64,000 nt of DNA, taken from Petrotoga olearia DSM 13574 (GTDB lineage: Bacteria > Thermotogota > Thermotogae > Petrotogales > Petrotogaceae). Each line of letters begins with the position of its first letter. The first letter of the stretch is position 1. The position numbers were made by a program, and so were the translations under genes. The stretch is taken from positions 1-64,000 of the forward strand of contig NZ_AZRL01000016.1 in the NCBI RefSeq assembly GCF_002895525.1, given 5' to 3'. Of this stretch, positions 36,045 to 45,051 are shown piece by piece. The notes beneath the pieces are model-generated. The model was not told where the DNA came from and made no database searches. It saw only the letters and a list, made by a program, of their open reading frames with translations.

Positions 36045-38669
36045 TTAACTAATCTCCTTTAAGAGTGCTTGTAATTTTTGATATTTTTTCTCACTTTCTA
36101 TCAAATCTTCTTTTGTTTTTTCAACTACATCTGGATCGGCCTTTTCTACGAAATTTTTATTCGATAATTTTTTCTTATATACTTCTATATCTTTTGTTAG
36201 CTTGTCCAATTTTTTTGTTAATCTTACTTTTTCTGTTTCAATATCTATGTAATCCCCTAAAGGTATGTAAGCTTCTACACTTTCATTCACATAGGCAGTT
36301 GCAGATTTAGCCGGTTTCATTTCAGTTTGAGTTATATCTTTCAAAAAAGCTAAATGTTCAATTAAATTTATGTTGTCTTCTATAAAATCATCTTTTTCTG
36401 TAATAATTTTGTATTTCAGGTCAACCTTTTGGGTTTGAGGTATATCCATTTCCGCTTTAACGTTTCTTATACCTTTTACTAACTCCATAACCTTTGAGAA
36501 TATTTTTTCCGCTTTAGGATAAATATTATCCTCGTTTGGCTCTGGCCACTTAGCTTTTACCAATAATTGTGAATCTTTTTCTATAGGCAATTTTTGCCAT
36601 AGTTCTTCTGATATATAAGGCATAAAAGGGTGCAATAAACGTAATGAAGAATCCAAGACTTGTAAGATAACGTTTTGAACTATCAATTTATCCTTACCAC
36701 TTGAATTTAACCTGTTTTTTGATGCTTCTATATACCAATCGCATAATTCATTCCAGAAAAAATCATACAGTTTTCTTGCAGCTTGGTCGTAGTTGTAACC
36801 TTCTAAATCTTTAGTAATTTCCATTACTGTAGAATTCAATCTAGTTAAAATCCATTTGTCTTCAATTTTTAAATCTTCGTCCTTAAGTACGGTTTTTTCA
36901 TAGTCTTCCATATTTAAAAGTACAAATCTAGCAGCGTTCCATATTTTATTTGCAAACTTTCTGTAAGCATCAAAGGACCCAACATCTAATTTAATATCTC
37001 TTCCTTGAGCAGCTAAGACTGATAAAGTAAATCTAACAGGATCCGTTCCGTATTCGTTAATTACTTCGAGGGGATCTACACCGTTACCTAACGATTTAGA
37101 CATCTTTCTTCCATATTTGTCTCTTACCAATTGATGCAAGTAAACATCATGAAAGGGCTTCTCACCCATGAATTTTTCTCCCATCATTATCATTCTTGCA
37201 ACCCAAAAAAAGATTATATCAAATCCAGTTACTAACAAATCGGTTGGATAATATTTTTTCAGATCTTCCGTTTCTTCGGGCCATCCCATGGTAGAAAAGG
37301 GCCAAAGAGCAGAAGAAAACCAGGTATCTAATACATCTTCATCTTGTTTTAGATCCGTAGATCCGCATTTTTCACATGTTTTAACGTCTTCCTCGGATAC
37401 GTTCACATGTCCACAGTTTTGGCAATACCACACAGGTATTCTATGCCCCCACCAAAGTTGCCTTGATATACACCAATCTCTTATTTCATACATCCAGTTA
37501 AGATAAACTTTTTTCCATCTTTCAGGGTAAAATTTTATTTCATCATTTTCCACTACTTGTATTGCTTTTTCTGCCAAAGGTTTCATCTTTACAAACCATT
37601 GATCCATTAGGAGAGGTTCTATAACGGTACCACATCTGTAACAATGTCCGACTGAATGAGTATAATCCTCCTCTTTTTCTAAAAATCCATTTTTTTTCAA
37701 GTCTTCAACGATTCTTTCCCTAGCTATATATCTATCTAATCCAGCGTACTTACCACCGTTTTGGTTTATCTTTGCGCTTTCATCTATAATTTGTATTCTT
37801 TCCAAGTTGTGTCTTAAACCAATTTGATAATCATTTGGATCATGGGCAGGTGTAACCTTGACAACGCCTGTACCAAAGTTTGGGTCTACGTACGGGTCTG
37901 CAATGATTTTCAATTTCCTACCGACATTTGGTAAAATGGATGTTTTTCCAACTAAATTTTTATACCTTTCATCGGAAGGATTAACAGCAAGTGCTGTATC
38001 TCCTAGCATAGTTTCAGGTCTAGTGGTAGCAACAGTTACATAGTTTTGAGTATTTTCAAGAGGATATTTTATATACCAAAGTTTGCCTTTTTCTTCGCTG
38101 TGTTCAACCTCGTCATCTGCTAGAACGGTTCCACAAGAAGGACACCAGTTCACTATATACTTTCCTTTGTATATTAAACCTTCGTTGTACAGCGAAACAA
38201 AGACCTTTTTTACAGCTTGGTTGAGCCCTTCATCTAAAGTAAATCTTTCTCTGCTCCAATCTACAGAGGCGGCCAATGCTTTTATCTGTTCACGTATATG
38301 ATTACGATATTTGTTTGCCCAATCCCAAGTAATCTTTAAGAATTCTTCTCTAGTATAATCTTCTTTTCTTTTACCTTCTTCTTTTAAAAGGTACTGTTCA
38401 ACAACGTGTTGTGTTGCTATGCCTGCATGATCTTCTCCTGGTATCCAAACTGTTTCTTTACCTTTCATTCTATTATATCTTACGGAAATATCCTGAAGAA
38501 CAATATTCAAAGCATGGCCAATGTGTATTTTTCCGGTAATATTTGGAGGAGGAATGACTATACTGAACTTACCATTTCCTTCTATAGGCTCAAAGGAGTG
38601 GGATTCTTCCCAAATTTTATACCATTTATTTTCAAGTTCGTGTGGCATATATCTTTTTCCAATATCCAT
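36045..38669 (-). CDS. valS: Valyl-tRNA synthetase
   Basis: The 874-residue class I synthetase has the HIGH motif in KIHIGHALN (about 49-52) and KMSKS in GRKMSKSLGN. Cysteine pairs around CPSCG, CYRCG and CQNCG...CEKCG suggest zinc knuckles. The editing domain (about 190-330) and a C-terminal coiled-coil arm (about 805-874) are present. TAGGAGGTTG precedes the ATG. Confidence 0.97.
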   Translation of the reverse strand: MDIGKRYMPHELENKWYKIWEESHSFEPIEGNGKFSIVIPPPNITGKIHIGHALNIVLQDISVRYNRMKGKETVWIPGEDHAGIATQHVVEQYLLKEEGKRKEDYTREEFLKITWDWANKYRNHIREQIKALAASVDWSRERFTLDEGLNQAVKKVFVSLYNEGLIYKGKYIVNWCPSCGTVLADDEVEHSEEKGKLWYIKYPLENTQNYVTVATTRPETMLGDTALAVNPSDERYKNLVGKTSILPNVGRKLKIIADPYVDPNFGTGVVKVTPAHDPNDYQIGLRHNLERIQIIDESAKINQNGGKYAGLDRYIARERIVEDLKKNGFLEKEEDYTHSVGHCYRCGTVIEPLLMDQWFVKMKPLAEKAIQVVENDEIKFYPERWKKVYLNWMYEIRDWCISRQLWWGHRIPVWYCQNCGHVNVSEEDVKTCEKCGSTDLKQDEDVLDTWFSSALWPFSTMGWPEETEDLKKYYPTDLLVTGFDIIFFWVARMIMMGEKFMGEKPFHDVYLHQLVRDKYGRKMSKSLGNGVDPLEVINEYGTDPVRFTLSVLAAQGRDIKLDVGSFDAYRKFANKIWNAARFVLLNMEDYEKTVLKDEDLKIEDKWILTRLNSTVMEITKDLEGYNYDQAARKLYDFFWNELCDWYIEASKNRLNSSGKDKLIVQNVILQVLDSSLRLLHPFMPYISEELWQKLPIEKDSQLLVKAKWPEPNEDNIYPKAEKIFSKVMELVKGIRNVKAEMDIPQTQKVDLKYKIITEKDDFIEDNINLIEHLAFLKDITQTEMKPAKSATAYVNESVEAYIPLGDYIDIETEKVRLTKKLDKLTKDIEVYKKKLSNKNFVEKADPDVVEKTKEDLIESEKKYQKLQALLKEIS

Positions 38670-38748
38670 TAAGGCAACCTCCTAAATTTATGATGAAAGG
38701 TGTAAATCTGATTTTTTATTCTCTAATTTATTAAGTAAAAGATTAGGT

Positions 38749-40164
38749 TTATTCCTTATCTTCTTTAGCGTCATTTAGAATTTCTTGGTTCTCATCTTCT
38801 CTTTCTACATCAACTGGAGAAGGAAGTTCACTTTTTTTGATTTTCTTTCTGTTCCTTTTGAACAAATCAAAAGGAAGATTGATTTCTCTTCTTTTGAACA
38901 AAGCTGCCTCAGGTGAGAATATCCCTTTATACCTGATGGGCTTTTCCATTGCCTCAACTTCTGTCAAAAGAATAACGGATATGATCCTTATTATGAACCC
39001 TATAATGAAAATCAACTGAATCCCATGATAAGGATCCCCCATAAAATGAATCTCTACATTTTTTAGATTATTTGCTAAGAATCCCCCACTCAATGACCCT
39101 ACAATAGCTGCACTCCCTGCGATGAAAGAGTTGGCTGCGATATAATTTTCGGATGGTTCTTTAGATATTTCTAAGAGTAGGTTAAAAATAGCTAAATTGA
39201 TCGCTGACCAAGCGAAGGCGGAAAATATCGCATTTAAGAATAAAATACTCCTATAATTAGAGGCATTCATTAAAAAGTACATCATTGGGCTGAAAGTTGA
39301 TAACAAAATCCCCAAACTTAGAACGTTTTTACTACCGAACCTGTCCGCCACCGCTCCATAAAGTAAATACAAAAAAATAGAGATAACGCTTGTTAATATT
39401 CCCATATTTCCAAGAAATTGATAATTTATATTCAAAATTGCAACTTCATAATAAGAAAAGTAAGGTCTTGCAAATTCTATGGCAAAACTCCAAACAAACA
39501 TAAAAACCAAGAAATTTCTAAAGTTTCTATCCTTAAACGGTACAAAAATGTTTAAATTAAAAGATGAGATTTTTTCACTTTCTTCAGGAAACTCATGTTT
39601 CATCAGCAACACAGCTGAAAGAATAGAAAAAAATGCCATAAAACTTGTAACCAGCAACAACCCTGTTTTAAAATTAGGAAATTCTAAAAACAAAGAATAA
39701 AGATACAGCATAATTATACCAGTTATGGAGGAAAATATATTTCGAAGTCCGAAATATTTACCTCTTTGTTCAAAAGGAACAACGCTTTTAATCAAAACTG
39801 TCCAAGTGTTGCCTACAAATGTTCCGAAAAAAGAAAATAAAAGGATAATAATTAATATAATATACTCAGACCTCACTTCAAAGAAGATGAAGACAGGCAA
39901 TAAAACAAATAAAGTTCTCGATATAAACGCGTTTATTACCAGGCTTTTCTTTTTGGAACCAATGATCTGGTTTATTCGTGAAGAAAAAATCTGAAACATC
40001 TGTGCTATAATAGGAAAAGAGGTCATAATTGATATAAAAAGAGGAGATGCGTTAAAGTATAGAGCAAGAGTTGTGAAAATAAACCCTTGTGTGCCAATAA
40101 AAAAAGCGTTGTATGAACCTGCTTCGAAGATAGACAAAACCCTTGTTTTTGCATATTTTGTCAT
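38749..40164 (-). CDS. Major facilitator superfamily transporter
   Basis: The 471-residue membrane protein has about 12 hydrophobic segments. The loop between helices 8 and 9 reads GAVADRFGSKNVL, the typical MFS A-like motif, and the loop between helices 2 and 3 is SSRINQIIGSKKK. The C-terminal 60 residues are charged and cytoplasmic. The substrate cannot be inferred. Genes on the other side are divergent. Confidence 0.85.
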   Translation of the reverse strand: MTKYAKTRVLSIFEAGSYNAFFIGTQGFIFTTLALYFNASPLFISIMTSFPIIAQMFQIFSSRINQIIGSKKKSLVINAFISRTLFVLLPVFIFFEVRSEYIILIIILLFSFFGTFVGNTWTVLIKSVVPFEQRGKYFGLRNIFSSITGIIMLYLYSLFLEFPNFKTGLLLVTSFMAFFSILSAVLLMKHEFPEESEKISSFNLNIFVPFKDRNFRNFLVFMFVWSFAIEFARPYFSYYEVAILNINYQFLGNMGILTSVISIFLYLLYGAVADRFGSKNVLSLGILLSTFSPMMYFLMNASNYRSILFLNAIFSAFAWSAINLAIFNLLLEISKEPSENYIAANSFIAGSAAIVGSLSGGFLANNLKNVEIHFMGDPYHGIQLIFIIGFIIRIISVILLTEVEAMEKPIRYKGIFSPEAALFKRREINLPFDLFKRNRKKIKKSELPSPVDVEREDENQEILNDAKEDKE

Positions 40165-40338
40165 ATTTATTTTTCTCCTTAACCCTATATATTATTTTGT
40201 TGTTAAAATCTATTCGTTTGAAAATATATTATAATCCACCAATGAAAAATAAAGTTTACTTTATAATTTAATAATTGTTATTTTTGTTTTTGATAGAAAT
40301 TCACCACGAATCGTTTTAAAATTTAAGAGGTGATAATA

Positions 40339-40860
40339 ATGAGTAAACATCATCCATATGTAATTTGGGCAAGAAAAGTGATAGAAACATATGTAAAAGA
40401 AAAGAGAAAAATAGATTTTGATGAAACCCTTCCAAAAGATTTGTTTAACAAAAAAAGAGGTTGTTTTGTGAGCCTTCACAAAACCTCTGGAGAACTAAGA
40501 GGTTGCATTGGTACCATTGTACCCGTTTACGATAATTTAATCCTGGAGATAAGAGAAAATGCAATTGCTGCTGCTACAAGCGATCCACGGTTTCCTCCCC
40601 TTTCCCCAAAAGAATTAGACGATTTAGTAATTTCGGTTGATGTTCTATCAGATTTAGAAAAAGTTGATGACATTAATGAGTTGGATCCTAAAACCTTCGG
40701 AATAGTTGTTAAAAGCGGTTACAAAAAAGGAGTTCTCCTACCCGATCTAGAAGGAGTTGATACCGTAGAAGAACAACTGAGAATAGTCAAATTAAAAGTC
40801 GGTATTTATAAAGACGAACCAATAGAAATATATAAATTCACTGTGGAGAGGTTTTTTTAA
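40339..40860 (+). CDS. AMMECR1 domain protein (AmmeMemoRadiSam system protein A)
   Basis: The 173-residue protein is a single AMMECR1 domain with the family motif GELRGCIGT near 50 and AAATSDPRFPPL. Its molecular role is unknown. In many genomes it occurs with a radical SAM enzyme and a MEMO1-like protein; the radical SAM gene follows 19 bp downstream here, but MEMO is not in the cluster. The start is ATG 40339 after GAGGTGATA; GTG 40330 lies inside that site. Confidence 0.9.
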   Translation: MSKHHPYVIWARKVIETYVKEKRKIDFDETLPKDLFNKKRGCFVSLHKTSGELRGCIGTIVPVYDNLILEIRENAIAAATSDPRFPPLSPKELDDLVISVDVLSDLEKVDDINELDPKTFGIVVKSGYKKGVLLPDLEGVDTVEEQLRIVKLKVGIYKDEPIEIYKFTVERFF

Positions 40861-40879
40861 AATAATAGAGGTGAAGTAA

Positions 40880-41878
40880 ATGAAAATCAATTCCTTGTTT
40901 TATGAGGAATTTAAAGAAGATATTTTGAAATGCACCTTATGTCCTCACCAATGTATATTATATCCTGGCAAAATAGGTATATGCAGTGTTAGACAAAATA
41001 TAAAAGGCGAGATGTATTCATTAAATTATAATGACGTTACCAGTATAGCTCTAGATCCAATGGAAAAAAAGCCACTTTTTCATTTCCATCCCGGCGAAAA
41101 AATTCTTTCCCTGGGAACTTGGGGTTGCAATTTAAAATGTTCCTTTTGTCAAAACTACGAAATCGCCCAACTAAAACCTCCATATCAAAAAAAAATATAT
41201 CCCAACGCTATCCCATCTTTGATGGAAAATTACGACGTTCAGGGTGTTGCATATACATATTCAGAACCTATAGTTTGGTATGAATTTGTTTTGGATTCAT
41301 CAAGGGAAGTTAAATATGCTAATCCTGACAACTACAATGTTTTAGTAACAAACGGATTCATAAACGAAAAACCTTTGAGACTTATGCTACAATATATTGA
41401 TGCGATGAATATAGATTTAAAAGTATACAGCGATAAGAATTATATAAAAATATTAAAGGGAGGACTCGAACCAGTTAAAAGAACTATAAAAATCGCCCAT
41501 GAAGAAGGTATTCACACCGAAGTGACAACTTTGATAGTTCCCAAAGTAAACGATAATTTGGACGAACTAGAAGAAGAGTTTTCTTGGTTAGCAAACATTT
41601 CCAAAGATATTCCCCTTCATTTATCACGATATTTTCCTGCATTTGAATATAACGAACCACCAACAGATATCAACTTTTTAGAAAAAGCCTATGAACTCGC
41701 CAAAAAATATCTCAATTTTGTATATCTTGGTAACATTTTGTCTTCCGCGCACGAAGATACTTATTGCCCAGATTGTGGGACACTCATTATTCAAAGAAAA
41801 GGATACGACATAAAAATTGAAAATTTGAATGAAAACGGAGAGTGTAAAAATTGCGACAAAAAAATATGCATAGTTTAA
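40880..41878 (+). CDS. AmmeMemoRadiSam-type radical SAM enzyme
   Basis: The 332-residue protein has the radical SAM cluster motif CNLKCSFC (Cys83, 87 and 90) in a PflA-activase-like barrel. Extra cysteines lie at the N-terminus (CTLCPHQC) and in a C-terminal zinc ribbon (CPDCG ... CKNCDKKIC). The substrate is unknown. It is co-transcribed with the AMMECR1 gene and its 3' end overlaps the apbE start by 28 bp. GAGGTG precedes the ATG. Confidence 0.9.
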   Translation: MKINSLFYEEFKEDILKCTLCPHQCILYPGKIGICSVRQNIKGEMYSLNYNDVTSIALDPMEKKPLFHFHPGEKILSLGTWGCNLKCSFCQNYEIAQLKPPYQKKIYPNAIPSLMENYDVQGVAYTYSEPIVWYEFVLDSSREVKYANPDNYNVLVTNGFINEKPLRLMLQYIDAMNIDLKVYSDKNYIKILKGGLEPVKRTIKIAHEEGIHTEVTTLIVPKVNDNLDELEEEFSWLANISKDIPLHLSRYFPAFEYNEPPTDINFLEKAYELAKKYLNFVYLGNILSSAHEDTYCPDCGTLIIQRKGYDIKIENLNENGECKNCDKKICIV

Positions 41879-42888
41879 GAGTTTATCTGTATATAATTGC
41901 ACTTGGTGTAGGTATATTTTTATTATCTTTGTTGTTATTTTCTAAACCCACCCCGGTTTACGAAGAAAAAGAGGTTCCTGTACTTGGCACAATTGTAAGA
42001 GTAAAAGTTGCAGGTGATAAAGTATCTTCAAATGTGTTGTTGAACACAGCTGAACAAGAGTTGTATAGAATACATAATAAATTCAGCCCCAATGTTGAAA
42101 GTAGCGTAGTCCATAAATTGAATACTGATGGAAGGGTTGAAGTCGATGAAGAGGCGTTATTTTTATTTCAAGCTGCCTACAATTATGCGGTAATAACTGG
42201 TGGAGCTTTTGATCCTACTGTAAGACCGTTGCTCAAATTGTGGGGATTTGATGACATAAATTCTCAAAAAAAAGTTCCAACTCAAGAAGAGATCAACAAA
42301 GCATTAGAAAACGTTGATTATAGATTCATAAAAGTTGATGAAAAAAATAGAGAAATCTCTTTACTAAAAGACGGTGTAGAAGTGGACTTAGGAGGAATAG
42401 CCAAGGGATATGCAATTGATTTAGTGATCCAAAAGATTAAGGGGATAGATCCTGAAGCTACAGGCTTTGTCGATGCTGGGGGAGATATTGGAATAATAGG
42501 TCCGAAGTTTGGAGAACTTCCATGGGTTATAGGAATAAGGGATCCTTTTTCACAAGATGCCTTAAAATCCATAGATACAATTTATTTGACAAGCGGTGCA
42601 GTGGTGACGTCCGGGGACTACGAAAGATTTTTTACCGAAGACGGTAAAAAATATCATCATATTATAGACCCAGAAGATGGATACCCAGCAAGAAATGCAT
42701 CCAGTGTAACCGTGATAGCAGAAAAAGCAATGATAGCTGATGTCTTTTCTACCGCTCTTTTTGTTTTAGGATACGATAACCCTGCCTTGGATTATTTCAC
42801 AGATTTCGGCATTCAAGCTTTTGTTATATCTCCAGCTGGAGAAAGCGTCCAAACCAAAGGATTTGATTATTTTCGAGAGAAAATGTGA
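41851..42888 (+). CDS. apbE: FAD:protein FMN transferase (ApbE)
   Basis: The 345-residue protein has an N-terminal membrane segment (YIIALGVGIFLLSLLLFS) and a periplasmic-type ApbE domain. Visible motifs are GGAFDPTVRPLLKLWGF, DLGGIAKGYAID and the C-terminal TSGDYERFF with HHIIDPEDG. It attaches FMN covalently to Thr of exported redox proteins. The start is probably TTG 41851 with GGAG ten bases before. The next two genes also belong to the set found with Rnf/NQR or extracellular electron-transfer flavoproteins, although no flavinylation target is in view. Confidence 0.92.
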   Translation: MRQKNMHSLRVYLYIIALGVGIFLLSLLLFSKPTPVYEEKEVPVLGTIVRVKVAGDKVSSNVLLNTAEQELYRIHNKFSPNVESSVVHKLNTDGRVEVDEEALFLFQAAYNYAVITGGAFDPTVRPLLKLWGFDDINSQKKVPTQEEINKALENVDYRFIKVDEKNREISLLKDGVEVDLGGIAKGYAIDLVIQKIKGIDPEATGFVDAGGDIGIIGPKFGELPWVIGIRDPFSQDALKSIDTIYLTSGAVVTSGDYERFFTEDGKKYHHIIDPEDGYPARNASSVTVIAEKAMIADVFSTALFVLGYDNPALDYFTDFGIQAFVISPAGESVQTKGFDYFREKM

Positions 42889-42894
42889 TACTTG

Positions 42895-43269
42895 ATGAAA
42901 TTTACTAAAAAGAATGATCTATACCTTCTTATAGTTGTAATATTATTAGTTTTAGTGATGATTTTTATGAATGCGTCCCCAAATCAGGGAATAATCGGCG
43001 CAGAAGTTCACTTAAAAGGAGATCAAATTTTACAAATAACAAAAGAAGGCACTTACAGTGTAATAAACGATGAAGGTGAGTTATTGATGAACGTAGAATA
43101 CGTAGATCAAAGAATTAGAGTAACCGATTCATCATGCCCATTGAAAGTCTGTGAAAATACCGGATGGGTGGAAAACCCTAATCAACCAATTATTTGCATT
43201 CCAAATGAAATAATCGTAAAACCATTAGGCACACAAAATGGTGAGGGGATCGACATCTATACATGGTAA
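42895..43269 (+). CDS. NusG domain II-containing membrane-anchored protein
   Basis: The 124-residue protein has one N-terminal membrane helix (LLIVVILLVLVMIFM) and a C-terminal NusG-II-like beta domain with CPLKVCENTGWVENPNQPIICIPN, showing three conserved cysteines. The family is typically encoded beside ApbE and Gx transporter genes near Rnf complexes; its function is not established. A TTG at 42892 is an alternative start. It overlaps the next gene by 7 bp. Confidence 0.85.
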   Translation: MKFTKKNDLYLLIVVILLVLVMIFMNASPNQGIIGAEVHLKGDQILQITKEGTYSVINDEGELLMNVEYVDQRIRVTDSSCPLKVCENTGWVENPNQPIICIPNEIIVKPLGTQNGEGIDIYTW

Positions 43270-43784
43270 AAAGAACAAAAACAATATCCCACATAGCGAT
43301 TTTAACGGCGTTGGCCTCAGCAATTTACTATGTTGAATCCTTTTTACCCATGCCTGTTTCTGTTCCAGGAGCGAGATGGGGATTTTCGAACTTCCCTTTG
43401 TTGTTGTCTGTAGTAAGTGGAATTAGCGTTACTAATACTTTGTACATAGCCCTTTTAAAAACGTTGCTTGGTTCAATACTAAGTGGAAGATTTCTATCTC
43501 CGATGTTTTGGATGGGATTAGGCGGCTCACTTGCCAGTGCTTTATCTATGTCCTTGTTCTTCAAATTTACTAATAAATTTGGTATCTTAGGGATTAGTGA
43601 AATAGGAGCCTTTTTTAGCAACGCTGTACAATTAATTATCGCCAGTCTTTTTATTGTTAAATCAGCTAATGTTTTTTGGTATTTCCCTTACATGCTTTTT
43701 TTTGGTATAATAACGGCATTTATAAACGCAACAATTGTGAACTATATTTTAAGGAGTGTGAACCTTGATAGATTCAAAAGTTGA
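43263..43784 (+). CDS. Gx transporter family membrane protein
   Basis: The 173-residue hydrophobic protein has five to six membrane segments. ALASAIYYVESFLPMP and GARWGFSNFPLL are family hallmarks; it was formerly annotated as heptaprenyl diphosphate synthase component I. Members resemble ECF S-components and are linked to Rnf and extracellular-electron-transfer loci. The ATG overlaps the NusG-II stop, and its own end overlaps maf by 20 bp. Confidence 0.85.
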   Translation: MVKRTKTISHIAILTALASAIYYVESFLPMPVSVPGARWGFSNFPLLLSVVSGISVTNTLYIALLKTLLGSILSGRFLSPMFWMGLGGSLASALSMSLFFKFTNKFGILGISEIGAFFSNAVQLIIASLFIVKSANVFWYFPYMLFFGIITAFINATIVNYILRSVNLDRFKS

Positions 43785-44337
43785 ATTAGTTTTGGGATCC
43801 TCATCCCCTCGAAGGCAAGAACTTTTAAAATTAATAACAAAAAGTTTCTCGATCAGAACAGCCAATACTGACGAAGCTTATAATTCTGCAGCACCTTCTG
43901 AAATTGTACAAGAAATTTCATATAAAAAAAGTAAAAATATAGAAATTTCACCGGAAGAACTTCTCATAACGGCTGATACTATAGTAACTTTGGATGGAAA
44001 AATATTTGGAAAGCCTCACGACTATGATGAAGCTTTCAACATGCTTCAAACTTTATCAAATAAAACTCATTGTGTTTACACAGGGATAACTTTAAGGTCA
44101 CTAAAAAAATTAGTTTCTTTTTATGAAGTTTCGAAGGTTACTTTTTATAAACTAGATGAAGAAGTGATAGATTTTTATATAAAAAATAACAGTGTCTTTG
44201 ACAAAGCAGGAGCTTATGCTATTCAAGATTTTGCTGCTGTTTTTGTAAAAAAAATAGAAGGTGATTACTATAACATAATGGGTCTTCCATTAGCAAAACT
44301 ATATTGGCAATTGAGACAAATTTTGGCAACCTTATAA
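43765..44337 (+). CDS. maf: Maf-type nucleoside triphosphate pyrophosphatase
   Basis: The 190-residue protein begins with the Maf motif LVLGSSSPRRQELL and has ITADTIV with the catalytic Asp, followed by FGKPHD and DKAGAYAIQ. Maf enzymes hydrolyse non-canonical or selected NTPs such as dTTP/UTP and affect septation. Translation starts at TTG 43765, eight bases after AAGGAG, inside the end of the Gx gene. Confidence 0.94.
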   Translation: MIDSKVELVLGSSSPRRQELLKLITKSFSIRTANTDEAYNSAAPSEIVQEISYKKSKNIEISPEELLITADTIVTLDGKIFGKPHDYDEAFNMLQTLSNKTHCVYTGITLRSLKKLVSFYEVSKVTFYKLDEEVIDFYIKNNSVFDKAGAYAIQDFAAVFVKKIEGDYYNIMGLPLAKLYWQLRQILATL

Positions 44338-44382
44338 AATTATTCCAAAAATTTCTATCAAAAATCAGAAAAGGAGAAAATA

Positions 44383-45051
44383 ATGGAAGATGAACTAAAA
44401 CCAAGAGAGAAGCTAGAAAAATATGGCCCACAATCTCTCAAAGACGAGGAATTAATTGCTATCATCCTAAGACATGGAATAAAAAATTATAACGTATTTG
44501 ATGTGTCTGAACAGATATTGAAAAAATATAAAACATTGAGCCATTTGGTCGATATATCACTTGAAGAAATATCAAAAGAAAAAGGAATAGGAAAGGTTGG
44601 CGCAATAAATCTAAAAGCTGCATTAGAAATAGGGAAAAGGTATCACCTTCAGAAGTTGCGTCAAAAGTACCAAAAGATCACATCTCCAAAAGAGGCATAC
44701 CATGTTTGTGAGGACATGATATATCTAACCAAAGAAACCGTGAGAGCTATTTTTTTAGATTCTAAACTTCACATCATTACTATTAAAGACATTTCCAATG
44801 GAACTGTAAATATGTCAATTGCTCACCCGAGAGATATTTTTAAAGAAGCTATAATGTACAACGCTGTATCGTTCATTTTAGTACACAATCACCCGTCAGG
44901 GGATCCCACACCAAGTATGCACGATATGGACATTACCAAAAAAATTATGGAATCTGGCGAAATTTTAGGCATCAACATGAACGATCATATAATAATTGGA
45001 AAAGATTCTTTTTTCAGTTTCAGTTTAGATAGGAGTGAAAAAATTGACTGA
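44383..45051 (+). CDS. radC: RadC-type JAB/MPN domain protein
   Basis: The 222-residue protein has an N-terminal helix-hairpin-helix part (EISKEKGIGKVGAINLKAA) and a C-terminal JAMM domain with HNHPSGDPTPSMHD. Its zinc site suggests a metalloprotease or nuclease, but the historical DNA-repair role is not supported. AAAGGAGAAAATA precedes the ATG. It overlaps the next gene by 8 bp. The maf-radC order is conserved in several phyla. Confidence 0.93.
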   Translation: MEDELKPREKLEKYGPQSLKDEELIAIILRHGIKNYNVFDVSEQILKKYKTLSHLVDISLEEISKEKGIGKVGAINLKAALEIGKRYHLQKLRQKYQKITSPKEAYHVCEDMIYLTKETVRAIFLDSKLHIITIKDISNGTVNMSIAHPRDIFKEAIMYNAVSFILVHNHPSGDPTPSMHDMDITKKIMESGEILGINMNDHIIIGKDSFFSFSLDRSEKID

